64,000 nt of DNA from assembly GCF_013032005.1 (NCBI RefSeq), contig NZ_WQBE01000001.1, forward strand, positions 806,001-870,000. Direction: 5' to 3'. Of this stretch, positions 8,284-16,542 are shown piece by piece. Below the pieces are notes generated by a model that saw nothing but the letters and a program-made list of their open reading frames with translations, did not search any database and was not told where the DNA came from. Made by a program: the position numbers and the translations under genes. Positions within the stretch are counted from its first letter, which is position 1. Each line of letters opens with the position of its first letter. This DNA comes from Ruegeria atlantica. Its GTDB lineage: Bacteria; Pseudomonadota; Alphaproteobacteria; Rhodobacterales; Rhodobacteraceae.

Positions 8284-9746
8284 GCGGGTTTCCGGATCGC
8301 GGCGCCCGCGCCTTCGGGGTAGGGCAACCCTGCCTGCGCCTCGGCGATCCGCGTCATGGAGGCCTCGATTTCCGGCGACGGTGCGCTGGGGCGACGAGAT
8401 TCAAGGCTGACATGCAGCAGGAAGCTTTCGCCCGTGGCCAGCAGCTTGTCGCCCTCATACATGCTGTGGAACACGTGCAGTTTCTTGCCCTGCCCCAACA
8501 GCATCTGCGTGCGAACTTCGATCTTGGCGCCTGCGTGTGCTTCGTCGACATACCGGATGTGGTTTTCAGCGGTGAAATAGCTGCCGCCCGAGGTGATGTA
8601 ATCCGCATCGCAGCCGATGATCTCCATGAACCGGTCGGTCGCGGCGGCGAAGGCTTCCAGATACCGCGCCTCATTCATGTGGCCGTTGTAATCGGTCCAG
8701 TCCAACGGCACCGCGCGGGCCAGTGTCAGGATCGGCTGGCTCAGGTCCGCCTGTTCCAGCGTCGGCAACGCGCCAGGTTTCAACAGCGCGTCATGCTGGT
8801 TCAGCACCGCGCCTGCTCCATAATTCTGCGCTTTGAGCGCGCGCATCATGCCCACAAGGTTGTTGTCACGGATCCGCTCCAGCTCGCGGATCGAGTGCAT
8901 GCCCGACTGCGCGTCCGACTGATCCGCGATCAGGTCGACCAGTTCATCAGTAAAGTCCGGCACGTCCATCAACTTGGTCCACGGCCATTTCAACGCTGGC
9001 CCGAACTGAGCCATGAAGTGCCGCATCCCGGCCTCACCTCCGGCCACGCGATAGGTTTCAAACAGGCCCATCTGCGCCCAGCGAATGCCAAAGCCCATGC
9101 GGATGGCCTCGTCGATCTCTTCGGTCGTGGCGATGCCGTCTTTGACTAACCACAATGCCTCGCGCCAAACGGCCTCAAGAAATCGGTCAGCGATATGCGC
9201 GTCGATTTCTTTCTTGATGTACAGCGGGAAAAACCCGACGGACTTCAGCATTTCTTGTGCCTTGGCAACCATCTCGGCCGAGTTTTTGCCGGTTGGGACC
9301 AGCTCAATCAACGGCAGCAGATAGACCGGGTTGAACGGGTGCGTCACCACGATCTGCTCGGGCCTCAGCGCGCCCTCCTGCAATTCGGAGGGTTTAAATC
9401 CGCTGGTCGAGGAGCCTATGATCGCATCTGGATCACAAACCTCCTGCAACCCCTTGTAGACCTTCAGTTTCAGGTCCAGCCGTTCAGGCACGCTTTCCTG
9501 TATCCAGGCGGCACCCTGCACGGCCTCCGCCATATCTTCGTAGAACGTCAGAGATCCCTCGGTCGGCAATGGCACATCGCTCAGCCCCGGCAACGAGCGG
9601 CGCGCATTGTCCAGAACCTCACCAATCTTACGCTCGGCCTCGGGGTCCGGGTCAAACACCCGGACGTTCCAGCCGTTCAGTAGAAATCTAGCGGCCCACC
9701 CGCCGCCGATGACGCCGCCGCCAATGATCGCTGCTGTTTTTGTCAT
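8280..9746 (-). CDS. cdhAB: L-carnitine dehydrogenase fused to betainyl-CoA thioesterase
   Basis: Bifunctional enzyme of carnitine breakdown, 488 residues. The N-terminal two thirds is a 3-hydroxyacyl-CoA dehydrogenase-like domain with the NAD motif GGGVIGGGWAARF and the THPFNPVYLLPLIELV active-site region; in this family carnitine is oxidised to 3-dehydrocarnitine. From about residue 335 a hotdog thioesterase follows (PLDWTDYNGHMNEARY). In Pseudomonas these are separate genes, cdhA and cdhB; fused forms are known from alphaproteobacteria. It overlaps its neighbours by four bases on both sides. The cdhC gene upstream makes betainyl-CoA, the natural substrate of the thioesterase half, which strengthens the call. 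Confidence 0.87.
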   Translation of the reverse strand: MTKTAAIIGGGVIGGGWAARFLLNGWNVRVFDPDPEAERKIGEVLDNARRSLPGLSDVPLPTEGSLTFYEDMAEAVQGAAWIQESVPERLDLKLKVYKGLQEVCDPDAIIGSSTSGFKPSELQEGALRPEQIVVTHPFNPVYLLPLIELVPTGKNSAEMVAKAQEMLKSVGFFPLYIKKEIDAHIADRFLEAVWREALWLVKDGIATTEEIDEAIRMGFGIRWAQMGLFETYRVAGGEAGMRHFMAQFGPALKWPWTKLMDVPDFTDELVDLIADQSDAQSGMHSIRELERIRDNNLVGMMRALKAQNYGAGAVLNQHDALLKPGALPTLEQADLSQPILTLARAVPLDWTDYNGHMNEARYLEAFAAATDRFMEIIGCDADYITSGGSYFTAENHIRYVDEAHAGAKIEVRTQMLLGQGKKLHVFHSMYEGDKLLATGESFLLHVSLESRRPSAPSPEIEASMTRIAEAQAGLPYPEGAGAAIRKPA

Positions 9747-10090
9747 TGTTCCTCACTACAATCCAAAGTGCCGAAGATCCCTCCGACAGCGTCACGTATT
9801 GTGAATTTCGTTTTGCCCAACTGTTCCATTTCCCAAGTCTCGTTTAGCAAGACTACACCTTCATCTTCGCAAACCACGTCAAGAGCATAGGTCGCCGAAA
9901 GTGGCTGTACGCTGTTCACGCGACATCCACCCAGGCTGTGCCGATGTATCCAAAATGGTACCGACAAGACGTTTTCCTTCAATTGTGCACACAGCCCCGT
10001 CTGGGTCGCCAAATACTCATCGACAGCATCAGGAGTTTCCGCACTCAGTGGCGCGGCACAAATCAGACACACCAACCAGAACGGCTTCAC
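9743..10090 (-). CDS. Small exported protein embedded in the carnitine operon
   Basis: A 115-residue protein that I do not recognise. It starts with a signal peptide (MKPFWLVCLICAAPLSAET, cleavage probably after SAE or SA) and is predicted to be periplasmic. The mature part has four cysteines (LCAQ, GGCRV, VVCED, LDCSEEQ), which could form two disulfides. It overlaps cdhC upstream by 4 bases and the cdhAB fusion downstream by 4 bases (9743-9746), so it is translated as part of the operon. That tight fit makes an accidental reading frame unlikely. A link to carnitine uptake or quaternary-amine sensing is possible but unproven. Confidence 0.75.
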   Translation of the reverse strand: MKPFWLVCLICAAPLSAETPDAVDEYLATQTGLCAQLKENVLSVPFWIHRHSLGGCRVNSVQPLSATYALDVVCEDEGVVLLNETWEMEQLGKTKFTIRDAVGGIFGTLDCSEEQ

Positions 10091-11004
10091 TTCGCCACTG
10101 GCGCCCGCTTCACTAGCCCCAACTTGTCACGCACTTCCTGCGCGCCGATCACCCGCGCGCCCATGTTCTCGATGATAGTCCCGGCGCGTTCGACCAGTTG
10201 CCAATTCTCGGCCAGCACGCCCTTGTCCAGCCACAGGTTATCCTCAAGCCCGACGCGCACGTTGCCGCCCGCCAATACAGCCGCCGCGGCATAAGCCATC
10301 TGATTGCGGCCCAGAGCAAACGCGCTGAACGTCCAGTCATCCGGCACGTTGTTGACCATCGCCATGAAGGTGTTCAAGTCATCCGGCGCGCCCCACGGCA
10401 CGCCCATGCAAAGTTGCACCAATGCCGGGCTGTCCAGCACGCAATCCTTCACCAGCTGCTTGGCGTACCACAGATGGCCGGTGTCAAAGGCTTCGATCTC
10501 GGGCTTCACGCCCAAATGTGTCATCATCCGACCCATCGCCTGCAGCATGCCCGGCGTGTTGGTCATGACGTAATCGGCTTCGGCAAAGTTCATGGTGCCG
10601 CAGTCCAGCGTGCAGATCTCCGGCAGGCATTCCGCAACATGTTCGACCCGCGCGGCTGCACCGATCATATCAGTCCCGTCCTCGCGCAGCGGCAGCGGAG
10701 ATTCGGTTGGGCCAAACACCATGTCCCCACCCATCCCGGCGGTCAGGTTCAGAACGACGTCAACCTCAGCCTCGCGAATGCGGTCCGTGACTTCGCGATA
10801 CAGGTCCAGACGGCGGCTGGGTACACCGGTTTCAGGGTCGCGTACATGGCAATGCACCACCGCCGCCCCGGCCTTGGCTGCGGCAATCGCACTGTCGGCG
10901 ATTTGCTTGGGTGAGCGCGGCACATGTGGGCTGCGATCCTGTGTCCCTCCCGAGCCGGTAACGGCGCAAGTGATGAAGACTTCGCGGTTCATTTCCAGAG
11001 GCAT
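10087..11004 (-). CDS. cdhC: 3-dehydrocarnitine cleavage enzyme (BKACE family, DUF849)
   Basis: A zinc-dependent beta-keto acid cleavage enzyme of 305 residues. In this family 3-dehydrocarnitine and acetyl-CoA give betainyl-CoA and acetoacetate. The metal-binding HCHVRD motif lies near residue 50, and the family motifs LNLTAGMGGDM, LDCGTMNF, EAFDTGHLW and RVGLEDNLWL follow in the usual order. Many BKACE members act on other substrates; the neighbouring carnitine dehydrogenase/thioesterase fusion and the CdhR-like regulator point to dehydrocarnitine here. It is the first gene of the leftward operon. A GGGGA ribosome site lies about seven bases before the ATG. Confidence 0.87.
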   Translation of the reverse strand: MPLEMNREVFITCAVTGSGGTQDRSPHVPRSPKQIADSAIAAAKAGAAVVHCHVRDPETGVPSRRLDLYREVTDRIREAEVDVVLNLTAGMGGDMVFGPTESPLPLREDGTDMIGAAARVEHVAECLPEICTLDCGTMNFAEADYVMTNTPGMLQAMGRMMTHLGVKPEIEAFDTGHLWYAKQLVKDCVLDSPALVQLCMGVPWGAPDDLNTFMAMVNNVPDDWTFSAFALGRNQMAYAAAAVLAGGNVRVGLEDNLWLDKGVLAENWQLVERAGTIIENMGARVIGAQEVRDKLGLVKRAPVAK

Positions 11005-11007
11005 TGT

Positions 11008-11050
11008 GTTTTCCCCATGTTATACCCGGTTTTGCCGTGAGTTTTCCCCA
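11008..11050. repeat. Direct repeats GTTTTCCCCA in cdhC-cdhR spacer
   Basis: The ten-base sequence GTTTTCCCCA occurs at 11008-11017 and again at 11041-11050, 33 bases apart (about three helical turns), in the divergent spacer between cdhC and its likely regulator. A related inverted copy, GTGGAAACAC, lies at 11103-11112. They may be regulator half-sites; the first copy also overlaps the cdhC ribosome site, so part of the similarity may be due to that. Confidence 0.4.
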
Positions 11051-11136
11051 GGCTTCTCCACGGATTCCGATTTGCGTTCACCCCCGACTCTGACGCAGCC
11101 TTGTGGAAACACTTGCCAGAATGCGAATCGAACTTG

Positions 11137-12123
11137 ATGAAATCCGCAAAAAACATACTCCAACCCGAACATCGCGCCCTGAAAACGGCTGTGCTGGTTC
11201 TGGACGAATGCAACACGCTCAGCTTCGCCTCGGCCGTTGATCCAATGCGGGCTGCCAACCGTCTGGCGGATCGTCCCGCTTTCGACTGGGATTATGTGAC
11301 GGCAACGGCAGAACCCGCGATGTTGACCAGCGCACTGAACGTACCGGGTGTTCCGCTGGCACGGTTGCAAAGCTGCGATCTGATGATCGTTGTCGCGGGG
11401 TTCCAACTGGCCCGACACGCCACACCCAGTCTGCTGGCCGGACTGCGCCGTATTGCGGGCACTGGTGCCACCATGGCGGGCATCGACGGAGGCCCCTGGC
11501 TGTTGGCCGAGGCTGGCCTGCTGGATGGACACGCAGCCACAACTCACTGGGAAGACTTGGACAATTTCGCCACCCGATTCCCCGATATTGACGTTCGCCC
11601 CGATCGTTTCACCGTATCCGGCAATCGCCTGACCTCAGGTGGCGCTATCCCAGCGGTCGAAATGATGCTGCACATTATCGCTGCCCGCCACGGTGCCGGT
11701 TTTGCTGCCCGCGTCTCGGGTCTTTTCCTGTACGACGGTGCGCCCGAGCCCACAAAACCGCAAAGCCGGACCGGTGCCCCACACCGCCATACGGCGCTGA
11801 CGGCCAAGGCGAACACCTTGATGGAATCTTCGCTGGACGAGCCGCTGCCACTGGCGGACATCGCCGAAACCCTCGGCACCAGCCCCCGCACCCTGCAGCA
11901 GCAATTTCGCCTGCGCCTGAACACAACGCCGCAGGACCACTATCTGCAGTTACGCTTGGCCGAGGCCCGCCGCCTGGTTACCGACACCGACATGCCGCTG
12001 ATGGATGTGGCCCTGGCTACGGGGTTCGCCTCACAATCCAGCTTTGCACGTGCTTTCCGCACCGCACACGGCCTCTCGGCCCGTGACCTGCGGCAGGAAC
12101 GTATACAACCTACTCATCACTGA
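11137..12123 (+). CDS. cdhR: GlxA/AraC-family regulator of carnitine catabolism (CdhR-like)
   Basis: A transcriptional activator of 328 residues. The first 190 residues are a DJ-1/PfpI (class I glutamine amidotransferase-like) domain (VLDECNTLSFASAVDPMRAANR and a later MAGIDGGPWLLAEAGLLDGH). The C-terminal part, from about residue 225, has two AraC helix-turn-helix motifs (LADIAETLGTSPRTLQQQF and MDVALATGFASQSSFARAFR). This architecture and the divergent position to cdhC match CdhR of Pseudomonas, which activates cdhCAB in response to carnitine. The ATG at 11137 is chosen; a TTG at 11101 is in frame but less likely. Confidence 0.85.
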   Translation: MKSAKNILQPEHRALKTAVLVLDECNTLSFASAVDPMRAANRLADRPAFDWDYVTATAEPAMLTSALNVPGVPLARLQSCDLMIVVAGFQLARHATPSLLAGLRRIAGTGATMAGIDGGPWLLAEAGLLDGHAATTHWEDLDNFATRFPDIDVRPDRFTVSGNRLTSGGAIPAVEMMLHIIAARHGAGFAARVSGLFLYDGAPEPTKPQSRTGAPHRHTALTAKANTLMESSLDEPLPLADIAETLGTSPRTLQQQFRLRLNTTPQDHYLQLRLAEARRLVTDTDMPLMDVALATGFASQSSFARAFRTAHGLSARDLRQERIQPTHH

Positions 12124-12134
12124 GGAATCCGCTT

Positions 12135-12160
12135 CAGCTGGCTAAAAATATCTCGGGGAG
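12135..12160. repeat. Short intergenic motif, copy 1
   Basis: About 12 bases after the cdhR stop comes a stretch with the core GGCTAAAAATA followed by a C/G-rich run (TCTCGGGGAG). A similar core, GGCTGAAAATA followed by CCCC, lies after pdxA at 20919-20943. Both sit in the same place relative to a rightward stop codon. Function is unknown. Confidence 0.35.
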
Positions 12161-12189
12161 GCGTACCTCGTGCAGCGGAGGCAGATCCA

Positions 12190-13236
12190 CTAGAACGGCA
12201 TAGGATGCGCGCGGTGCGCCTGACCGATTTCTGCCACGACCTCATCGGACAGCCGCAAGTCCTTACCGGCCAGGATATGCTCCAGCTGTGCCACCGAGGT
12301 CGCGCCGAAAATAGCCGACATCATGAACGGCCGCGTCCGACACCAAGCCAGTGCCATATGCACCGGGTCCAACCCATGCCGCTCAGCAATCTCCAGATAA
12401 GCCGCCACGGCCCCAAACACGCGTGGACCGGTGCGCCCGCCCATCTCGGGCACCAGCGACATACGTGATCCGATGGGCACCGCATCACCCTGATACTTGC
12501 CGGTCAGAAATCCCGCCCCCAACGGAGAAAAGGCCATCAAGCCCACATCTTCATGCACACTGAGTTCCGCCATATCCGTATCGAAGTGCCGGCATAGAAT
12601 CGAATACTCATTCTGAACCGAGGCCACACGCGGCGCGCCCATTTGCTCGGCAATCCGCAGCCATTGCGCCGTACCCCAAGCGCTTTCGTTGGACAGTCCA
12701 AAGGCGCGGATATTACCCTTGTCGACCTGCACTTGCAGGGCCTCAAGGCAATCCTGGATGTTGTCCAATACTTCGTTGGTGTTGTGCCCCGAAGGTGCGT
12801 AATTCCAGTTTTGCCGGAACATGTAACTGCCGCGGTTCGGCCAGTGAAACTGATAGAGATCAATGCAATCCGTGTGCAGCCGCCGCAGTGAGCCTTCGAT
12901 CGCTTCGGGGATCGTCTTTCCCGAAATCTGCGCGCCATCGCGGGCGTGGGCGAACCCTGCCCCCGAGTGTTTGGTTGCCAGTACGTAATCTGCACGACGG
13001 GACGGGTTGGCAGCGTTCCAGCTGCCCAGAATCTCTTCGGTCCGACCGACGGTTTCCCTTGCGATCGGGTTCACCGGATACATCTCCGCCGTATCAACGA
13101 AATTGATCCCGGCTGCCAGCGCCATATCCAACTGCTTGTGACCATCCGCCTCGGACGTCTGTGTGCCAAAGGTCATCGTACCCAGACATAAGTCTGTCAC
13201 CGAAATTCCCGTGCGGCCTAATGGTCTTGTTTCCAT
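12190..13236 (-). CDS. Aldo/keto reductase, Tas type
   Basis: An NADPH-dependent aldo/keto reductase of 348 residues, similar in layout to Escherichia coli Tas. It has the catalytic tetrad region (NFVDTAEMYP, then LATKHSG), a helix with LHTDCIDLYQFHWPNRG, and the cofactor-binding VQNEYSILCR and AFSPLGAGFLTGKY segments. It ends with a SAIFGATSVAQLEHIL helix typical of the family. The physiological substrate is not visible. It is on the opposite strand to cdhR and is followed (on its own strand) by no near partner; holC lies 35 bases upstream on the same strand and could be cotranscribed. Confidence 0.86.
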   Translation of the reverse strand: METRPLGRTGISVTDLCLGTMTFGTQTSEADGHKQLDMALAAGINFVDTAEMYPVNPIARETVGRTEEILGSWNAANPSRRADYVLATKHSGAGFAHARDGAQISGKTIPEAIEGSLRRLHTDCIDLYQFHWPNRGSYMFRQNWNYAPSGHNTNEVLDNIQDCLEALQVQVDKGNIRAFGLSNESAWGTAQWLRIAEQMGAPRVASVQNEYSILCRHFDTDMAELSVHEDVGLMAFSPLGAGFLTGKYQGDAVPIGSRMSLVPEMGGRTGPRVFGAVAAYLEIAERHGLDPVHMALAWCRTRPFMMSAIFGATSVAQLEHILAGKDLRLSDEVVAEIGQAHRAHPMPF

Positions 13237-13271
13237 TTGTCAGTCTCCGGAAAGCTTTTAAGATCAGCCTC

Positions 13272-13730
13272 TTAAGCCTCGGCCTTCTTCTCCCACCGGC
13301 CCGATTCCTCGGACCAGTATTGCGCCGAACAACCCGCGCTAGTTAGTGCTTTCCACTGGCCGCGCGCCTGCTGGACAGCCATATCATCATTGCCATCGAA
13401 CAGGATGCAGACACGCTCCAGCGAAGCCACCTCGTCGGCGTTTACCGGCGCGCCGTCCACGGCCATGACACAGGCCGGTTCATTGGCTGCCTCTGGCCCG
13501 GTCGTCAGCAAAACAGGCTGCGCCGCGTCATGCGGGCCACCTTCGCGCCCATGTGGCAGGAACCCGTCCTCGGGCCCCAGCCACAGCTTTTCATCCAGCC
13601 AGTCCATCCGTGCCGGATCTGTGCCCCGCACGGCAATCTTCCACCCAGCCTGCCGCGCCTTGTCCAGCAGCACCGGCAAGGTGTGTTCCAAGGGCTGACG
13701 GGTCAGGTGGTAGAAATAGACGGCCCCCAT
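13272..13730 (-). CDS. holC: DNA polymerase III subunit chi
   Basis: The chi subunit links the clamp loader to single-strand binding protein at the replication fork. The 152-residue product has the family features: a start AVYFYHLTRQPLEHTLPVLLDKAR, the WKIAVRG strand, the LWLGPEDGFLPHG block, and a C-terminal ERVCILFDGND with alternating residues before the final ARGQWKALTSAG helix. The ATG at 13730 gives this start; a longer frame upstream overlaps pepA and is not needed. It directly follows pepA (4-base gap), the same pairing as pepA-holC in many proteobacteria. Confidence 0.88.
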   Translation of the reverse strand: MGAVYFYHLTRQPLEHTLPVLLDKARQAGWKIAVRGTDPARMDWLDEKLWLGPEDGFLPHGREGGPHDAAQPVLLTTGPEAANEPACVMAVDGAPVNADEVASLERVCILFDGNDDMAVQQARGQWKALTSAGCSAQYWSEESGRWEKKAEA

Positions 13731-13734
13731 ACGA

Positions 13735-15201
13735 TTACTCGAAGTTATCCTGCACCAAACGGCTGAGCGCGCGAACGCCCCAGCCGGTTGCCCCTTTGGG
13801 TGCATAGGATGTTTCCGACGACACCGAGGCCACACCCGCAATATCGAGGTGAATCCAAGGCGTTTCTTCTTTCACAAAACGCTGCAGGAATTGCGCCGCT
13901 GTGATCGACCCTGCCGGGCGACCGCCGACATTTTTCATATCAGCAATGCGCGACTTCAACTGTTTGTCGTACCCTTTGCCCAGCGGCAGGCGCCACGCGC
14001 CTTCATCCTCGGCCTTGGCCGATTTCAGGAAGGCATCGCAGAACGTGTCATTGTTGGAAAATACACCGGCGTTCTCGTGGCCCAGACCAATGATCACCGC
14101 GCCGGTCAGCGTGGCCAGATCGATCATGCCCACCGGTTGGAACCGCTCTTGCGTGTACCACATCACATCGCACAGAACCAAACGCCCTTCGGCGTCGGTG
14201 TTGATGATCTCAACCGTGTCGCCCTTCATCGACTTGACCACATCGCCCGGACGGCTGGCATTGCCGGACGGCATGTTTTCGACCAGTCCGACCAGACCGA
14301 CCACGTTGGCCTTGGCCTTGCGCTTAGCCAACGCACGCATGGTGCCAGCGACAACGCCCGCACCGCCCATATCCATGGTCATGTCTTCCATGCCGCCTGC
14401 GGGTTTCAGCGAGATACCACCGGTGTCGAACACGACACCCTTACCCACCAGAGCCAGTGGCGCGTCGTCCTTGTCACCGCCGTTCCACTGCATCACCACA
14501 ACCTTCGAGGGGCTGACTGAACCCTGCCCGACGCTCAGCAGCGTACGCATGCCCAACTCGGCCAGTTTGTCCTCTTCCAGAACTTCAACCTCAAGGCCTA
14601 GCTCCGCCATCTCGGCCAAACGGTCGGCGAATTCAGTGGTGGTCAGGACGTTTGCAGGCTCGTTAGTCAGATCACGTGTCATCCGCACCCCATCGGCCAC
14701 GGCGTATTGCGGGGCAAAGGCGGCTTCGACCTCGTCGGGTTTCTGGTGACTGATGGTGACGGTGCCAACCTCCTCCGCCTCTTTGGTCTTGTGCGCGTCG
14801 AAATCATAGGTGCGCAGCACGATGCCCATAGTCAGATCTTCGGTCCGGACCTGATTGCCTGCCATCACCAGCACGTCCTTGCCCCCTGCCAGCTTGGCCA
14901 GCGCCGCGCCCGCCTTGCGGGCCTCGGCCGGATCAGGACGGCGGGGCAGGATCACGATATCCAGCGCCTCGGCCGCCATTCCACCAGGCCAGGCCATCGA
15001 GATCACATCGCCCGTCTTTACCTTTTCAAACCGGGAACTTTCCACCAGACGCGCCACCGCGCCACGGGTCAGACGGTTGGCCCGACGCACCGCGGGGCTC
15101 ATCTTGCCGTCCGATGGGATGATTACCGCCACCCGGCCTTCGGCTTGCGCCATTGCATCCGTATCAAAGGGCTGAAACCGGATCGGGACAAGACTGCTCA
15201 T
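13735..15201 (-). CDS. pepA: Leucyl aminopeptidase (M17 family)
   Basis: A two-metal cytosolic aminopeptidase of 488 residues that removes N-terminal residues from peptides; in Escherichia coli the protein also binds DNA. The M17 signature NTDAEGRLVLCD is present, as are VGKGVVFDTGGISLKP (metal ligand and catalytic Lys region) and the C-terminal WIHLDIAGVA. The ATG at 15201 has a GAGGAG ribosome site about seven bases before it, so an upstream in-frame start is rejected. holC follows after 4 bases. It is divergent from the lptG-lptD operon, a conserved gene order, but lptF is not between them. Confidence 0.95.
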   Translation of the reverse strand: MSSLVPIRFQPFDTDAMAQAEGRVAVIIPSDGKMSPAVRRANRLTRGAVARLVESSRFEKVKTGDVISMAWPGGMAAEALDIVILPRRPDPAEARKAGAALAKLAGGKDVLVMAGNQVRTEDLTMGIVLRTYDFDAHKTKEAEEVGTVTISHQKPDEVEAAFAPQYAVADGVRMTRDLTNEPANVLTTTEFADRLAEMAELGLEVEVLEEDKLAELGMRTLLSVGQGSVSPSKVVVMQWNGGDKDDAPLALVGKGVVFDTGGISLKPAGGMEDMTMDMGGAGVVAGTMRALAKRKAKANVVGLVGLVENMPSGNASRPGDVVKSMKGDTVEIINTDAEGRLVLCDVMWYTQERFQPVGMIDLATLTGAVIIGLGHENAGVFSNNDTFCDAFLKSAKAEDEGAWRLPLGKGYDKQLKSRIADMKNVGGRPAGSITAAQFLQRFVKEETPWIHLDIAGVASVSSETSYAPKGATGWGVRALSRLVQDNFE

Positions 15202-15441
15202 TGCGAACTCCTCAAAAACTGTTCCCCAAGACCTAGCCCGCACCGCGCGGCTTGACCAGATAGCAGTTTTCCCCGCGTGCCAATTGCATTACAGTCGCGG
15301 AAAAATTCCGGCAGGATCGGGGGAGAACGAATTGGCGAGACAGGGCAGGCATATGCCGTTGCGCATCCGCGCAGGCGAAGGTGATTCTGGCCGTTTCGGT
15401 GCCGATTTCACCTGCTGCCGGATCAAGGCGGAGGCACAATC
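15202..15441. promoter_or_regulatory. Divergent spacer pepA / lptG; lptF absent
   Basis: A 240-base spacer carrying the promoter of pepA (leftwards) and lptG (rightwards), with a GGAGG ribosome site ahead of the lptG start at 15442. Reading both strands I find no hydrophobic frame that could be LptF or its remains. A 68-codon leftward frame (15233-15439, TTG start) is present but unconvincing. Confidence 0.5.
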
Positions 15442-16542
15442 GTGATCCTCGACCGCTATTTCGCCCGCCGGTTCATGCAAAGCTTTCTGGTCATTGGCGG
15501 CATTTTTCTAACGCTGCTGATTCTGATCGATCTGGTCGAACAAGCCCGCCGGTTCAACTCGGAGGGGCTGTCCTTTGGCACGCTGCTGCACCTGACCTTG
15601 CTGAATTCACCCGCAGCGATCAGCGAGATGCTGCCCTTGCTGGTCATCCTTGCCACCATTGCATTGTTCATCGGCTTGGCGCGCAATTCCGAACTGGTGG
15701 TGACACGCGCCATCGGGCGGTCCGGTATCCGGGCGCTGCTGGCTCCGGTCACGTTGGCATTGATCATTGGGACCCTCGCGGTGGCCTTGCTGAACCCGAT
15801 CACCGCCGCCACGTCCGAGGAGTACCGACGCCTGTCTGATGCCTACAAAGACAAAGGCAACTCGGCGCTGTCGATCACCAGCGAGGGGCTTTGGTTGCGG
15901 CAGGGTACGGAAAATGGGCAATCGGTCATCCACGCGCGAGGCACCACGAATGCGGATGCGTTGGAACTAACCGGCGTAACGATCGTTACATTTTCGCCGG
16001 ATGGTAAACCAACACAGCAAATCAATGCCAATCGGGCACAGCTGTCGAACGGGTCTTGGATATTGCACAATGCCAAGATCTGGTCTCTGGCGGATGATGT
16101 GAACCCCGAGGCGACGGCTCAAACACATCAGCGCATCGAAATTCCCACCACGCTGACGCGCCAGCGCATTCTGGACACACTGGGCCAGCAGGATTCCGTA
16201 TCCGTCTACGACTTGCCGCAGCTTATCCGTGATCTCCGCGAAGCCGGATTTTCCACCAAGCAATATGAGGTCTGGTTGCAGGTTCAACTTGCGCGACCGC
16301 TTTTTCTGGTGGCCATGGTGATGATCGGCGCGGCCTTTACCATGCGCCATGTCCGTTTTGGTGGCACCGGTATCGCGGTTCTGTCCGCAGTGCTTTTGGG
16401 ATTCTCAATCTACTTCGTTCGCAACTTTGCCCAAATACTCGGAGAAAACGGTCAATTGCCAATCTTCGTCGCAGCCTGGGCTCCGCCCTTTGCAGCCATT
16501 CTTCTTTCCCTTGGCCTTCTTCTCCATGCGGAGGACGGCTGA
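15442..16542 (+). CDS. lptG: LPS export ABC transporter permease LptG
   Basis: One of two inner-membrane permeases of the LptBFG complex that extracts lipopolysaccharide and hands it to LptC, LptA and LptD. The 366-residue product has the YjgQ layout: N-terminal ILDRYFARRFMQSFLVIGG, three hydrophobic helices, a long periplasmic domain (about 100-270), then three more helices (ARPLFLVAMVMIGAAF, GIAVLSAVLLGFSIYFVRN). The GTG start has GGAGG seven bases upstream. Its stop overlaps the lptD ATG by one base. LptF, the expected partner, is missing upstream. Assignment to LptG rather than LptF rests on the N- and C-terminal motifs. Confidence 0.88.
   Translation: MILDRYFARRFMQSFLVIGGIFLTLLILIDLVEQARRFNSEGLSFGTLLHLTLLNSPAAISEMLPLLVILATIALFIGLARNSELVVTRAIGRSGIRALLAPVTLALIIGTLAVALLNPITAATSEEYRRLSDAYKDKGNSALSITSEGLWLRQGTENGQSVIHARGTTNADALELTGVTIVTFSPDGKPTQQINANRAQLSNGSWILHNAKIWSLADDVNPEATAQTHQRIEIPTTLTRQRILDTLGQQDSVSVYDLPQLIRDLREAGFSTKQYEVWLQVQLARPLFLVAMVMIGAAFTMRHVRFGGTGIAVLSAVLLGFSIYFVRNFAQILGENGQLPIFVAAWAPPFAAILLSLGLLLHAEDG

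Noticed and set aside
13258..13275. Dyad TTAAGA/TCTTAA at the 3' end of holC
   Set aside because: The stem is short, has no T run and overlaps the stop codon; likely chance.
15233..15439. 68-codon leftward frame upstream of pepA
   Set aside because: It starts with TTG, has no ribosome site or recognisable domain, and lies in a promoter spacer.
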